A stretch of 64,000 bases of DNA from Herbaspirillum robiniae (GCF_002213415.1 NZ_NJGU01000004.1:434001-498000), one strand, 5' to 3'; positions 1 to 11,829 are shown, counted from the first letter of the stretch. Program-made: numbers and translations. The notes: generated from the sequence alone by a model not told the origin.

Positions 1-1
1 G

Positions 2-562
2 GACAAGCACAGCGATCCGGCCGTGGTGGTGCTGGACGAAGCCGCGCGCTTCGCCGTGTCGCTGCTGGCCGGCCACGAAGGCGGCGCCAATCGCCTGGCC
101 TACCGCGTGGCGCAGATCACCGGCGCGCAGCCGGTGGTGACCACGGCGACCGAGGCGATCAAGCCGCTGGTGCTGGGCATAGGCTGCCGCAAGCACGCCA
201 CGGCCGAACAGATCTCGGCGGCGGTGGCGCATGCGCTGGCATTGCTGGAAGGCGCGGCGCTGGCGCAGGTGAGGGAAGTGGCGACCATCGACATCAAGGC
301 CGAGGAGCCTGGCCTGCTGGCCTTTTGTGCCACGCATGACTTGCCGTTGCGGGTGATTGCGACGGAGCAGATTGCGCATCGGGCGTGGGTGGGGAAGGCG
401 TCGGAGTGGGTTAAGCAGAATGTTGGGGTTGATGGCGTGTGTGAGCCGGCGGCTTTGATTGCCAGTCCGCGTGGTCGGTTGGTGTTGGGCAAGATGGCGT
501 TGGATGGGGTGACCGTGGCTGTTGTGGATGATGGTTTAGCCGACGGAAGTGGGCTGTATTGA
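2..562 (+). CDS. cbiG: CbiG-type cobalamin biosynthesis protein, 5'-truncated by the window edge
   Basis: Open from the left edge, so the true start lies outside. Visible residues begin with the CbiG N-terminal signature (VVVLDEAARFAVSLLAGHEGG, read across positions 23-85) and end with the CobE/CbiG C-terminal domain (LVLGIGCRKHATAEQI). CbiG opens the delta-lactone ring of precorrin-5A and releases the two-carbon fragment as acetaldehyde in the anaerobic-type pathway. Here the N-terminal part runs almost directly into the C-terminal domain at TTATEAIKPLVLGIG, so the central linker domain of classical CbiG appears to be missing. The last ~190 bases are G/T-rich with few C, unlike the first part of the gene. 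Family call is solid; the exact reaction in this mixed pathway is inferred. Confidence 0.85.
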   Translation, partial: DKHSDPAVVVLDEAARFAVSLLAGHEGGANRLAYRVAQITGAQPVVTTATEAIKPLVLGIGCRKHATAEQISAAVAHALALLEGAALAQVREVATIDIKAEEPGLLAFCATHDLPLRVIATEQIAHRAWVGKASEWVKQNVGVDGVCEPAALIASPRGRLVLGKMALDGVTVAVVDDGLADGSGLY

Positions 563-574
563 ATTGCTTTACGA

Positions 575-825
575 GTAGTCTGGTCTTGCTGAGTTTTTGT
601 GTACTGGCGCTATGTTTTTTTCTCCGGTCGAAGGGGAGCGCCGGGGGCGGCCCGGCAGCCGCTCACTTTCTTTGGCCCGCCAAAGAAAGTAAGCAAAGAA
701 AACGGCCCCTAAGTGCCAGCCCCTTCGGGGTACCCGTTGGAGTGCCGTGAAAAATGGGCAAGGCAGAGTCGCTTCGCTCGACTGCCTCGCTGATCCATTT
801 TTCACGGCACTCCAACGGCTGGCCC
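575..825 (+). repeat. Left arm of a large folded inverted repeat pair
   Basis: Starts near 'tagtctggtcttgctg' and matches the reverse complement of 965-1217 over about 245 bp with scattered differences. It contains two nested perfect hairpins: 665-675/680-690 (11 bp) and 734-757/795-818 (24 bp, 37-nt loop). The GC-rich block GGCGGCCCGGCAGCCGCTCA precedes the first hairpin. Short ORFs here are repeat-derived and carry no gene-like signature. The 563-1263 gap contains no convincing gene. Confidence 0.9.
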
Positions 826-964
826 ACAAGGGGGAGAAAAGCATAAACGCCTCGCCTGCGGCATCGGGATGGGTAGGGTAGCTGCGCTTTTGCTCTACTG
901 CTTGAACGGAGTTAGTCGCAAGCCACGCGATGCCGAAGGCGAGCCGGATCACGAAGCCCGCTTC

Positions 965-1217
965 TGACCAGCCGCCGGAGAGGGCGAAAAAATGGATCAG
1001 CAAGGCAGTCGAGCGAAGCGACTCTGCCTTGCCCATTTTTTCGCCCTCTCCGGTGGGAACCCCGAAGGGGCTGGTCGGTAGCGGTCGCTTCTTTTGCTTA
1101 CTTTTCTTGGCGAGACAAGAAAAGTGAGCGGCTGCCGGGCCGCCCCCGGCGCTCCGCTTCGGCCGGAGAATGATAAGCATAGAGCCAGTACACAAACTCG
1201 CAGCAAGACCAAACTAC
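965..1217 (-). repeat. Right arm of the folded inverted repeat pair
   Basis: Inverted, diverged copy of 575-825, separated from it by about 140-150 bp. It keeps the same two hairpins: 975-995/1033-1053 (21 bp perfect, again a 37-nt loop) and 1100-1109/1116-1125. Stem sequences differ from the left arm at several positions, but each change is matched on the opposite strand of the stem, so the fold is kept. The arm ends about 45 bp before the cobJ-cobK start. Confidence 0.9.
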
Positions 1218-1263
1218 CCAAACAAGCGAACACAGAAGCAGCAAAAAAATAAGGAATGAAGCA

Positions 1264-2811
1264 GTGAACAAAGGTGTACTCAATCTGGTATCAGTAGGCC
1301 CCGGCTACGAGGAAATGATCATCCCGCGCGCCATCAAGGCGTTGCAGGACAGCGAAGTCATCGTCGCCTACGAACTCTACCTGCGCTGGATCGGCCCCCA
1401 CATCGAAGGCAAGGAAATCCACACGCCGCCCCTGACGCAAGAAAGGGAACGCGCCCTGCTGGCCATCAAGCACGCCCGCGAAGGCCGCAAGGTCTCGCTG
1501 ATCTCCAGCGGCGACATCGGCATCTACGCCATGGCCGCGCTCGCCTTCGACGACATGCGCGAAGACGATACCTTTGATGTCAACGTCATCCCCGGCGTCA
1601 CCTCCGCCAACGCCTGCGCCTCGCTGCTGGGCTCGCCGCTGTCGCACGACTTCGCCACGCTGTCGCTGTCGAACCTGCTGTGCCCCTGGGAGTGGATCGA
1701 GCAGCGCGCCACCCGCATCGCCCAGGCCGACCTGGCCTGCGTGTTCTACAACGTGCAGAGCGCCGGCCGGCAAGAGGGCGTCTACCGCATCCTGCAGCTG
1801 ATGCTGGCGCACAAGGCGCCGCACACGCTGTGCGGCGTGGTCAGGAACGCCTATCGCCCCGACCAGCAGGTCAGCATCCACCGGCTCGATGAACTGCCGG
1901 GCATGAAGTTCGACATGCTGACCTCGATCGTCATCGGCAACCGCTTCACGCAAAGGAAGCGCGACTGGATCTTCACCCCGCGCGGCTACAACGACTGGAG
2001 CGAGAGCGCCGAGGCCGAGGCGGCGGCGCAATTGCCGCAGCAGGCGGCGTGGGTGTTCTCCGGCACCGGCGACGGCAACGCGCTGGCCGCCGGGCTGGCC
2101 GCGTCCGGGCAGCGCGTGGTGATCTCGGCGGCCACCGGTTACGGCGGCGAGCTGGCGCAGCAGGACTGCCCGGGCGCCTTCGTCTGGGCCGGCCGCCAGG
2201 GCGTGGAGGCGCGTCGCCAGGCGCTGCGCGCCAGCGGCGCGCGTGTGCTGGTGGACGCCACCCATCCGTTCGCCACCCAGATCTCGCAGCAGCTGATCGA
2301 ACTCTCGCGCGAGCTCGACATTCCCTACCTGCGCTACGAACGCCCCAGCGCACTGGACGCCGCCGATCCGTACGCCTGCGCCGACATGGAAGAAGCCGCC
2401 GCCCGCGCCATCGCCGCAGGCAAGCGCATCTTCCTGGCCACCGGCTCCAAGGACCTGGCCAGCTTCTTGCAGGCGCCCGGCGCGCAGGAGCGCCAATGGT
2501 TCGCCCGCGTCACGGCCGACCCCGACTTCGTGCGCCGCGCGCTGGAGCTGGGCGTGCCGCGCGCCAACCTGTGCGCGATGCAGGGGCCGTTCTCGCAGGG
2601 CTTCAACGAGGCGCTGTGGCGCGACTGGGGCATCGACTGCGTCGTCACCAAGGACTCGGGCGAAGCCGGCGGCTACCGCGCCAAGGCGCAGGCGGCGCGT
2701 GCGCTGGGCATCCCGCTGATCACGGTGCGCCGTCCGGCGCTGGATTACCCGCAGGTGGCTAATGACCTGGACGCCGTGCACGCGCAGCTGGCGCAATGGC
2801 TGGGAGCCTGA
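1264..2811 (+). CDS. cobJ-cobK: Precorrin-3B C17-methyltransferase / precorrin-6A reductase fusion
   Basis: A 515-residue bifunctional corrin-ring enzyme. Residues ~1-240 are a SAM-dependent tetrapyrrole methylase of the CobJ/CbiH type (N-terminal LVSVGPGYEEMI, then LISSGDIGIYAMA and VIPGVTSANACASLLG). After a short linker, residues ~258-515 form a CobK/CbiJ reductase (FSGTGDGNALAAGLAA, LVDATHPFATQISQQL, FLATGSKDLASF, VTKDSGEAGGYRAKAQAA). CobJ makes precorrin-4 by ring contraction; CobK reduces precorrin-6A with NADPH. The start is GTG at 1264; no upstream in-frame ATG gives a better N-terminus. First gene after the repeat pair and apparent head of a tightly packed operon. Confidence 0.93.
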   Translation: MNKGVLNLVSVGPGYEEMIIPRAIKALQDSEVIVAYELYLRWIGPHIEGKEIHTPPLTQERERALLAIKHAREGRKVSLISSGDIGIYAMAALAFDDMREDDTFDVNVIPGVTSANACASLLGSPLSHDFATLSLSNLLCPWEWIEQRATRIAQADLACVFYNVQSAGRQEGVYRILQLMLAHKAPHTLCGVVRNAYRPDQQVSIHRLDELPGMKFDMLTSIVIGNRFTQRKRDWIFTPRGYNDWSESAEAEAAAQLPQQAAWVFSGTGDGNALAAGLAASGQRVVISAATGYGGELAQQDCPGAFVWAGRQGVEARRQALRASGARVLVDATHPFATQISQQLIELSRELDIPYLRYERPSALDAADPYACADMEEAAARAIAAGKRIFLATGSKDLASFLQAPGAQERQWFARVTADPDFVRRALELGVPRANLCAMQGPFSQGFNEALWRDWGIDCVVTKDSGEAGGYRAKAQAARALGIPLITVRRPALDYPQVANDLDAVHAQLAQWLGA

Positions 2812-2813
2812 GC

Positions 2814-3971
<1,158 letters not shown>

Positions 3972-3984
3972 AGGAAAACGAACG

Positions 3985-4587
3985 ATGAAAACCGATCCTG
4001 AATCGCACAAGCGCATGACCCAGCGCCACAAGGAGGGCTTCGAGAAGAAGAAGGCCGCCGCGCAAAAAGAGAAGGGCCTGCTGATCGTCAACACCGGCAC
4101 CGGCAAGGGCAAGTCCAGCGCCGCCTTCGGCATGGGCATGCGCATCCTCGGCCACGGCATGAAGCTGGGCGTGGTGCAGTTCATCAAGGGCGCGCTCTAC
4201 AGCGCCGAGCGCGATTTTCTCGGCGGCCACGCCAATTGCGACTTCCACGTCGTGGGCGAGGGCTACACCTGGGATACGCAAGACCGCGCGGCCGACACCC
4301 GCACCGCCGAGCGCGGCTGGGCCGAGGCGGTGCGCATGATCAACGACCCGAGCTATGACATGGTGATCCTGGACGAACTCAACATCGTCCTCAAGTACCA
4401 GTACCTGGATCTGGACGAAGTGCTGCGCGTGTTCGCCGGCCGGCGCGAGATGCTGCACATCGTGGTCACCGGGCGCCACGCGCCGGACGCGCTGATCGAG
4501 CAGGCCGACCTGGTCAGCGAGATGCGCCCGCTGAAGCATCCCTACAAGGAGCAAGGCGTGAAGGCGCAGAAAGGCGTGGAATTCTGA
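3985..4587 (+). CDS. cobO: Cob(I)yrinic acid a,c-diamide adenosyltransferase
   Basis: 200-residue CobO/BtuR-type corrinoid adenosyltransferase, transferring the adenosyl group of ATP to Co(I) corrinoids. The P-loop is VNTGTGKGKSSAAFGMG near residue 35, followed by VVQFIKGA, the acidic DMVILDELN Walker-B-like segment, and HIVVTGRHAPDALIEQADLVSEM, all typical. The length is normal. A Lys-rich N-terminal leader of ~30 residues (SHKRMTQRHKEGFEKKKAA) precedes the core, as in many CobO proteins. Stop and next start overlap as TGATG. Confidence 0.95.
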   Translation: MKTDPESHKRMTQRHKEGFEKKKAAAQKEKGLLIVNTGTGKGKSSAAFGMGMRILGHGMKLGVVQFIKGALYSAERDFLGGHANCDFHVVGEGYTWDTQDRAADTRTAERGWAEAVRMINDPSYDMVILDELNIVLKYQYLDLDEVLRVFAGRREMLHIVVTGRHAPDALIEQADLVSEMRPLKHPYKEQGVKAQKGVEF

Positions 4588-5921
4588 TGCAGGCGAGCGA
4601 CTACCGCTGCCCGGCGCTGTTCATCTCGGCGCCGGCCTCCGGCCACGGCAAGACCACCATTACCGCGGCGCTGGCGCGCCTGTACCGCCGCGACGGCAAG
4701 AAGGTGAGGGTGTTCAAGACCGGCCCTGACTTCCTCGACCCGATGGTGCTGGAGCAGGCCTCGGGACATCCCGTGGTCAACCTCGACCTGTGGCTGGGCG
4801 GCGAAGACCATTGCCGCCGCCAGGTCGCGCTGGCCGCGCGCGAGGCCGACGTGGTGCTGGTGGAAGGCGTGATGGGCCTGTACGACGGCGAACCCAGCAG
4901 CGCCGACCTGGCGCAGCTGCTGGGTATTCCCATCGTGGCCGTGATCAACGCGCGCGGCATGGGACAGACCGTGGGCGCGCTGGCCCAGGGCCTGGTGGCC
5001 TACCGTCCCGAACTGAAGTTCGCCGGCGTGCTGGCCAACGGCGTGGCCAGTCCGCGCCATGCGCAGATGCTGCGCCAGGGCCTGCAGAACGCCAGGCCCA
5101 CGGTGCCGCTGCTGACCGGCCTGCAGCGCGACATGCAGTTCGCACTGCCCGAGCGTCATCTCGGCCTGGTGGCCGCGCCCGAGATCGCCGACCTCGACAC
5201 CCGCCTGGATGCGGTGGCCGATCGCATGTCCAGCACCTCGCTGGCCGGGCTGCCGGAGCCGGTGGACTTCGGCGCGCCGCCGCCGGAGCGCGACTTCCCA
5301 CGCCTGCTGGAGGGCAAGACCATCGCCGTGGCGCGCGACCTGGCGTTCTCCTTCATCTACACCGCCAACCTCGAACTGCTGCAGCGCATGGGCGCGACGC
5401 TGGCCTTCTTCTCGCCGCTGGCCGACGAGGCGCTGCCGGAGTGCGACGCGGTATGGCTGCCGGGCGGCTACCCCGAGCTCTACCTGGAGAGGCTGCAGGC
5501 CGGCGTCAACACGGCGGCCGGGCTGCGCGCCCATGCCGAAGCCGGCAAGCCGCTGTACGCGGAGTGCGGCGGCATGCTCTACCTGTTGGAAACCATCGTC
5601 GGCCAGGACGGCAAGAGCGGCCGCATGTGCGGCATCCTGCCGGGCCAGGCCACGGTGCAGCCGCGCCTGCAGGGCCTGGGCTACCAGACGCTGTCGCTGA
5701 ACCTGCCGGGCGCTTTCGGCGAGCACCTGCGCTGCCATACCTTCCACTACTCGCGCGCGGTGGTCGGCGCGCAGTTCATGGCGCGCGGCGAGCGGCTGTT
5801 CGATTCTTCCGAGGGCGAGGTTGTGTATCGCCGCGACAGGGTCGTGGCCAGCTACCTGCACGCCTATTTCCGCTCGGCGCCGCGCACCGTGGCCGCGCTG
5901 TTCGGAGGCGCGGCGGCATGA
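4587..5921 (+). CDS. cobB: Cobyrinic/hydrogenobyrinic acid a,c-diamide synthase
   Basis: 444-residue CobB/CbiA amidotransferase; it amidates the a and c side chains using glutamine and ATP. The N-terminal dethiobiotin-synthetase-like ATPase has PASGHGKTTITAALARLYRR and KTGPDFLDP; the C-terminal type-1 glutaminase domain has LPGGYPELYLE and the nucleophile Cys in LYAECGGMLYL, with a late GLGYQTL segment and the catalytic His region HAYFRSAP. ATG overlaps the cobO stop by one base and the stop overlaps bluB as ATGA, so translation is probably coupled. Confidence 0.95.
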   Translation: MQASDYRCPALFISAPASGHGKTTITAALARLYRRDGKKVRVFKTGPDFLDPMVLEQASGHPVVNLDLWLGGEDHCRRQVALAAREADVVLVEGVMGLYDGEPSSADLAQLLGIPIVAVINARGMGQTVGALAQGLVAYRPELKFAGVLANGVASPRHAQMLRQGLQNARPTVPLLTGLQRDMQFALPERHLGLVAAPEIADLDTRLDAVADRMSSTSLAGLPEPVDFGAPPPERDFPRLLEGKTIAVARDLAFSFIYTANLELLQRMGATLAFFSPLADEALPECDAVWLPGGYPELYLERLQAGVNTAAGLRAHAEAGKPLYAECGGMLYLLETIVGQDGKSGRMCGILPGQATVQPRLQGLGYQTLSLNLPGAFGEHLRCHTFHYSRAVVGAQFMARGERLFDSSEGEVVYRRDRVVASYLHAYFRSAPRTVAALFGGAAA

Positions 5922-6580
5922 GCGCGGCCTCGCCGCACCGCTACGCCCAGGCCGAGGTCGACGCGGTCTACCGCGCCATCCGCGAACGGCGCGACATGCG
6001 CCACTTCCTGCCGGACGCGGTCGATCCGGCGCTGCTGGAGCGCCTGCTGCAGGCGGCGCACCACGCGCCCAGCGTGGGTTTCATGCAGCCGTGGCGCTTC
6101 ATCCGCATCCGCGACGCGCAGCTGCGCACGCGCATCCACGCCGCGGTCGAGCGCGAACGCGTGGCCACCGCGCAGGCGCTGGGCGAGCGCGAGGACGAGT
6201 TCATGAAGCTCAAGGTCGAGGGCATCCTCGATTGCGGCGAGCTGCTGGTGGCCGCGCTCATGGACAAGCGCGAGCCGCACCTGTTCGGCCGCCGCACCAT
6301 GCCGCAGATGGACCTGGCCTCGCTGGCCTGCGCGCTGCAGAACATGTGGCTGGCCGCGCGCGCCGAAGGGCTGGGCATGGGCTGGGTCTCGCTGTTCGAG
6401 CCGGACGCGCTGGCGCGCCTGCTGCACATGCCCGAAGGGGCCGCGCCGGTGGCGGTGGTCTGCCTGGGCCATGTGCCGGCCTTCTACGACAAACCGATGC
6501 TGGAACAGCAGAACTGGGCCGCGCGCCGGCCCTTGCATGAACTGGTGGCCGACGACAAGTGGCCGGGAGAAGACCGATGA
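5918..6580 (+). CDS. bluB: 5,6-dimethylbenzimidazole synthase
   Basis: 220-residue nitroreductase-fold flavoenzyme that cannibalises reduced FMN with O2 to form dimethylbenzimidazole, the lower ligand of B12. Signatures: [13 protein letters not shown] near the N-terminus, [34 protein letters not shown], and a C-terminal [18 protein letters not shown] 5918 overlaps the cobB stop (ATGA); the same frame is open far upstream inside cobB but only as a shadow. Its presence indicates an O2-dependent route to the lower ligand. Confidence 0.94.
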   Translation: MSAASPHRYAQAEVDAVYRAIRERRDMRHFLPDAVDPALLERLLQAAHHAPSVGFMQPWRFIRIRDAQLRTRIHAAVERERVATAQALGEREDEFMKLKVEGILDCGELLVAALMDKREPHLFGRRTMPQMDLASLACALQNMWLAARAEGLGMGWVSLFEPDALARLLHMPEGAAPVAVVCLGHVPAFYDKPMLEQQNWAARRPLHELVADDKWPGEDR

Positions 6581-7173
6581 ACGCACGACGCACGCTGGTA
6601 TTCGGCGGCGCCCGTTCGGGCAAGAGCGCCTATGCCGAGAAGGAGGCGCTGGCGGCCTTGTCGTCCGGCGCCCGGGAGATCGTCTACATCGCCACCGCCG
6701 GCCGCAGCGCCAGCGCCGGCGACGCCGAGATGAGCGCGCGCATCGCCCATCACCGCCAGCGTCGCGAGGCGCTGGGCGGCAGCTGGCGTACGGTGGAAGA
6801 ACCGCTGGCGCTGGGGGCGGCATTGCGCGCCAACAGCGGCCCGGGCAAGGTGGTGCTGGTGGATTGCCTGACGGTGTGGTTGTCCAACCTGCTGTTCGCC
6901 GAGGGCTACGATTTCCCCGAACTGGGACCGATCGACGCGCCGGCCACCTTCACGCTGCAGCGCGTGGATTTCCTGCGCGCGCTGCAGGAGGCGAAGGGCA
7001 CGGTGATCCTGGTGTCGAACGAAGTCGGCATGGGCATCGTGCCCACCGGCGCGGTGTCGCGCTGGTTCGTCGACGAGGCGGGACGCCTGAACCAGTCGGT
7101 GGCGGCGCTCTGCGAACGGGTGCAGTGGGTGGCCGCAGGGCTGCCGCTCAGCTTCAAGGACACGCCGTGCTGA
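6577..7173 (+). CDS. cobU: Adenosylcobinamide kinase / adenosylcobinamide-phosphate guanylyltransferase
   Basis: 198-residue CobU/CobP enzyme that phosphorylates adenosylcobinamide and then attaches GMP. The P-loop is [13 protein letters not shown] at the N-terminus; [13 protein letters not shown] and [19 protein letters not shown] are diagnostic family segments. ATG 6577 overlaps the bluB stop as ATGA. An upstream in-frame ATG at 6559 would start inside bluB and has no advantage. The stop overlaps the GTG of cbiB. Confidence 0.95.
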   Translation: MNARRTLVFGGARSGKSAYAEKEALAALSSGAREIVYIATAGRSASAGDAEMSARIAHHRQRREALGGSWRTVEEPLALGAALRANSGPGKVVLVDCLTVWLSNLLFAEGYDFPELGPIDAPATFTLQRVDFLRALQEAKGTVILVSNEVGMGIVPTGAVSRWFVDEAGRLNQSVAALCERVQWVAAGLPLSFKDTPC

Positions 7174-8114
7174 GCGGTCTGTCCTGGCCCTGGCTGGCGC
7201 TGCTGATGGCGGCCGGCATCGCGCTCGACCTGTTGCTGGGCGAGGCGCGGCGCTGGCATCCGCTGGTCGGCTTCGGCAACCTGGCCAAGCGCATCGAAGG
7301 CGCGCTCAACCGTGCGCCGGCGTTGCGCCTGCGCGGCGTGCTGGCATGGGCCCTCGCGGTGCTGCCGGGCGTGGCGCTGGCGACGTGGATGATCCAGCTG
7401 GCGCCGTGGTGGCTGGCCTGCCTGCTGCATGCGGGGCTGCTGTACTTCTGCATCGGCCTGCGCAGCCTGCGCGAGCATGCCATACCGATCGCGCTGGCGC
7501 TGGCCAGGGGCGACCTGGCCAGCGCGCGCATCCTTACGTCCTATATCGTCAGCCGCGACACGCGCGAGGCCGGCGAGGCCGACCTGGCCAAGGCCGGCGT
7601 CGAGTCGCTGCTGGAGAACGGCAACGACGCCGTGTTCGGCACGCTGTTCTGGTTCGCCGTGGCCGGCGGCCCGGGGGCCTTGCTGTTTCGCCTGTCGAAC
7701 ACGCTGGACGCGATGTGGGGCTATCGCAATGAACGTTTCTTCTATTTCGGCTGGGCCGCGGCCCGCATCGACGACGCGCTCAACTGGGCGCCGGCGCGAC
7801 TGACGGCGTTCTCCTATGCCTGGCTGGGCGACCACCGGCGCGCGCTGGCCTGCTGGAAAGAACAGGCGCCGGCCTGGAGCAGCCCCAACGCCGGGCCGGT
7901 GATGGCTGCCGGCGCCGGCGCGTTGGGCCTGGCCCTGGGCGGCGCGGCGATCTACGACGGCGAGGTGGAGCATCGCCCGCCGCTGGGACGCGGCGCGCCG
8001 GCGCAGGGCGCCGACATCGTGCGCGCCTGGCGGCTGGTGGCCATGTCCACCGCGCTGTGGCTGGCGGCCGCCTGGGCGCTGGCCGCGATTTCATTCGGAG
8101 TCTTCCATGCTTGA
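7167..8114 (+). CDS. cbiB: Adenosylcobinamide-phosphate synthase
   Basis: 315-residue integral membrane protein of the CbiB/CobD family that joins the aminopropanol phosphate arm to adenosylcobyric acid. Start is GTG 7167, overlapping the cobU stop; the open frame continues upstream only as a shadow. Hydrophobic segments alternate with conserved motifs: [46 protein letters not shown], and [20 protein letters not shown] with RIDD. The length is usual for the family. The downstream gene makes its probable co-substrate. Confidence 0.94.
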   Translation: MLSGLSWPWLALLMAAGIALDLLLGEARRWHPLVGFGNLAKRIEGALNRAPALRLRGVLAWALAVLPGVALATWMIQLAPWWLACLLHAGLLYFCIGLRSLREHAIPIALALARGDLASARILTSYIVSRDTREAGEADLAKAGVESLLENGNDAVFGTLFWFAVAGGPGALLFRLSNTLDAMWGYRNERFFYFGWAAARIDDALNWAPARLTAFSYAWLGDHRRALACWKEQAPAWSSPNAGPVMAAGAGALGLALGGAAIYDGEVEHRPPLGRGAPAQGADIVRAWRLVAMSTALWLAAAWALAAISFGVFHA

Positions 8115-9103
8115 ACACGGCGGCAACCTCAACGACGCCGCGCTGCATTACGGCCGCGCGCGCTCCGCGTGGCTGGACCTGTCGACCGGCATCAATCCGG
8201 TGCCGTATCCCGCGCCGACGCCGGCGGCCGACGCCTGGCATCGCCTGCCGGAACCGTCCGCCGACCTGGTGCGCGCGGCCTGCGCCTACTACGGCGCGCC
8301 GCGCCTGCTGCCGGTGGCCGGCACGCAGGCGGCGATCCAGGCGCTGCCGCAGCTGCGCCTGCAGCGCGACGGTCGTCCCGCGCGCGTGGTGGTGGCCGCA
8401 CCCATCTATGCCGAGCATGCGCATTGCTGGCAGCGCGCCGGCCATGCCGTGCAGGAAGTGGCCTACGAGCAGCTGGACGCGGCGGCAGCCGGCGACTGCC
8501 AGGTGCTGGTGCTGTGCAACCCCAACAACCCGACCGGCGCGATGGTGGAGCCCGGGCGTCTGTGGCGCTGGGCGCAGCTGCTGCATGCGCGCGGCGGCTG
8601 GCTGGTGGTCGACGAGGCTTTCGGCGACACCGTGCAGGCCGCCAGCGTGGCCGCTCATGCGGGCGATGGCCTGATCGTGCTGCGCTCGGTCGGCAAGTTC
8701 TTCGGCCTGGCCGGTTTGCGCCTGGGCTTTGTCGCGGCGGCGCAGCAGGTGCTGGACGCACTGGCCGACTGGCTCGGCCCCTGGACCATCAGCGCCCCGG
8801 CCCAGCAGATCGGCGCCGCCGCACTGGCCGACGCCGCCTGGCAGCGCGCCACGTTGCAGCGCCTGCTGGCCGACGGTGAACGCCTGCAGGCCTTGCTGGC
8901 GCGACATGGCATTGCCTCGTCCGGCAGCGCTTTGTTCCAGTGGTGGCCGGAGCCGCGCGCCGTGCAATTCCACGACGCGATGGCGCGTCAAGGCGTGTGG
9001 GTGCGCCTGTTCACGCGCGGGGCCGGAGGCATACGCATCGGCCTGCCGGCCGACGAGGCCGGATGGCAGAGGCTGGCGCAGGCGCTGCAGGCATGGAGCG
9101 CGC

Positions 9104-9111
<8 letters not shown>
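8107..9111 (+). CDS. cobC: L-threonine-O-3-phosphate decarboxylase-type aminotransferase
   Basis: 334-residue class I/II PLP enzyme of the CobC/CobD family, making (R)-1-amino-2-propanol phosphate for the nucleotide loop. Visible motifs: [13 protein letters not shown] at the N-terminus, [34 protein letters not shown], and the PLP lysine in [19 protein letters not shown] 8107 lies 8 bp inside cbiB, consistent with coupled expression. 'CobC' follows Pseudomonas denitrificans naming; the Salmonella equivalent is CobD. Confidence 0.93.
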
Positions 9112-10570
<1,459 letters not shown>

Positions 10571-10689
10571 AGGTGTTGTGCCGGTGAAGCGTGGCTCGAG
10601 CGATCGCCTGGGTTCGGCTCTGGTGCGTGCCGATGTCGGGGTGGCGTATCGTCGGGTGGCCCCGGTTAATGTTCACTGACGTCTGCCAT

Positions 10690-10706
10690 CGGTCATGAAA
10701 TGACCG
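10690..10706. promoter_or_regulatory. Short perfect palindrome upstream of an unknown gene
   Basis: Arms CGGTCAT and ATGACCG (10690-10696 and 10700-10706) around a GAA spacer, 41 bp before the preferred start at 10748. It could be an operator or a small hairpin; no T-tract follows, so not a terminator. Seen in sequence; function unknown. Confidence 0.3.
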
Positions 10707-10747
10707 TTGAGCAGCCTGATATCCAGATTTCGAGGGAGGATCAACAG

Positions 10748-11284
10748 ATGGGTTTTTCCGTTTCGTGGCTGGCGATTCCGGTCACTGCAAAAGACAGCGC
10801 ACTCGCCACTCTTGGCTTTGTCGAGACGAACGAGCGGGAGTGGTTGCCGGAATCTTCATTGGTCGGCGCCTCGCTGCCAACCGGATGGTACGTGGTCTGC
10901 TTCGACCATCCCAGTCCTGCCGCCCTGAAACCGGAATCCCTTCGCTTGCTCTCCCGGCAGGCGACCGTAGTCGCTTGCCAGGTCGAAGAGCACGCCATGG
11001 TAAGCACCGCCGCCTGCTGGTCGGACGGGAAGGAGCAATGGTTCGTTGTACACGATGCGGAGGATGGGCCGACGAACCTCGAGGTCATGGGGAGCCCGCC
11101 CGCGGCCCTGGAGGAAATCCGTCTGGCGAAATTGCGCCTGCAAGAAAGCCAACGCAATGTCGATCATGTCTTCGATGTTCCGCTGGCGTTGGCGGAGTCG
11201 CTGGTTGGATTCAGGCATGATGCGGCATTTGACGACAGCGAAGAGGGGATGTTTGCTGTTCTTGCTCGTGGTCGGGGTGTATAG
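10748..11284 (+). CDS. Unknown soluble protein
   Basis: Not recognised. The preferred ATG 10748 has an excellent Shine-Dalgarno (GGGAGGA at 10734-10740, 7-nt spacing), giving 178 residues; an in-frame ATG at 10700 lacks one. The protein has no signal peptide or membrane segment. It reads GFSVSWLAIPVTAKDSALATLG, then LPTGWYVVCFDHPSP, and a charged C-terminal half with an EEIRLAKLRLQESQRNVDHVFDVPLALAE helix-like stretch. Proteins of this size starting with a SWLA(I/V) segment and containing a TGWY turn occur as orphan genes, some near toxin-immunity loci; that is only an impression. Isolated between the cob operon and the adhesin island. Confidence 0.7.
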   Translation: MGFSVSWLAIPVTAKDSALATLGFVETNEREWLPESSLVGASLPTGWYVVCFDHPSPAALKPESLRLLSRQATVVACQVEEHAMVSTAACWSDGKEQWFVVHDAEDGPTNLEVMGSPPAALEEIRLAKLRLQESQRNVDHVFDVPLALAESLVGFRHDAAFDDSEEGMFAVLARGRGV

Positions 11285-11429
11285 GGAGAGCCAGGGTCTG
11301 CTTCTGACCAGGAACCGAGGTGCTTGCAGGCTAGCGCGTACGCAGATGGCAGCTGCCTTATTGGTACTTATCGACATTCAGATAGCTTCCATGGCCGTCA
11401 GTCAGAGATGTATCCAGTGCCCTGGATGA

Positions 11430-11625
11430 ATTCGCGCCTCGACTTTCAGCGCGGCTCAGCGCCGAGGTAGTCGAATCGCGTAAGCAGAGACGAATCCCGA
11501 AACAGATGTTCCTGGATCTGAGGGGGCTGGGATATGAAGGGGCGTATGCCCGCGTGGCAGCCTGAGAGAGGCAATGGAAGGCGGGGCAAACGGAGAGGTC
11601 AATTCTGCGAGAAATCAACAGACAA
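11430..11625 (+). pseudogene. IS21-type IstA transposase fragment (copy A)
   Basis: Translating from CTC at 11454 gives LSAEVVESRKQRRIPKQMF, then LDLRGLGYEGAYARVAA and a stop. Shifting one base at about 11566 resumes as ERQWKAGQTERSILREI. This is the 'RKQRRT..Q.F..LR.LGYEGSYDRVAAF.RQW' region of IS21-family IstA, truncated on both sides and frameshifted. It has a diverged inverted twin at 29410-29600. The rest of the 11285-11829 gap shows no gene. Confidence 0.75.
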
Positions 11626-11829
11626 GCGGCATATATTGATTACTTTGGGATGTTATTGCCCATTGGCTCCTATCTGCTGCGGGCGCTAGCGCGTCCGGCA
11701 GTGTAGCGCGCCTTTCAGACCGAGCAACTGACTCAGCCCTGGCTGTGACGCCGCGGGCGGTCCGCGCCGGACCTGACAGTCATCCCTGACCGTCATCCCT
11801 TGCGCGTCGGTTTCCTGCTGGTCCAGTCA

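Noticed and set aside
569-1195. Several open frames of 60-210 residues on both strands at 559-1283
   Set aside because: All are explained by the folded inverted repeat pair; mirrored copies translate similar nonsense and none has a conserved domain.
11358-11618. 86-residue minus-strand open frame
   Set aside because: Antisense of the IS21 transposase remnant; the plus-strand reading matches IstA.
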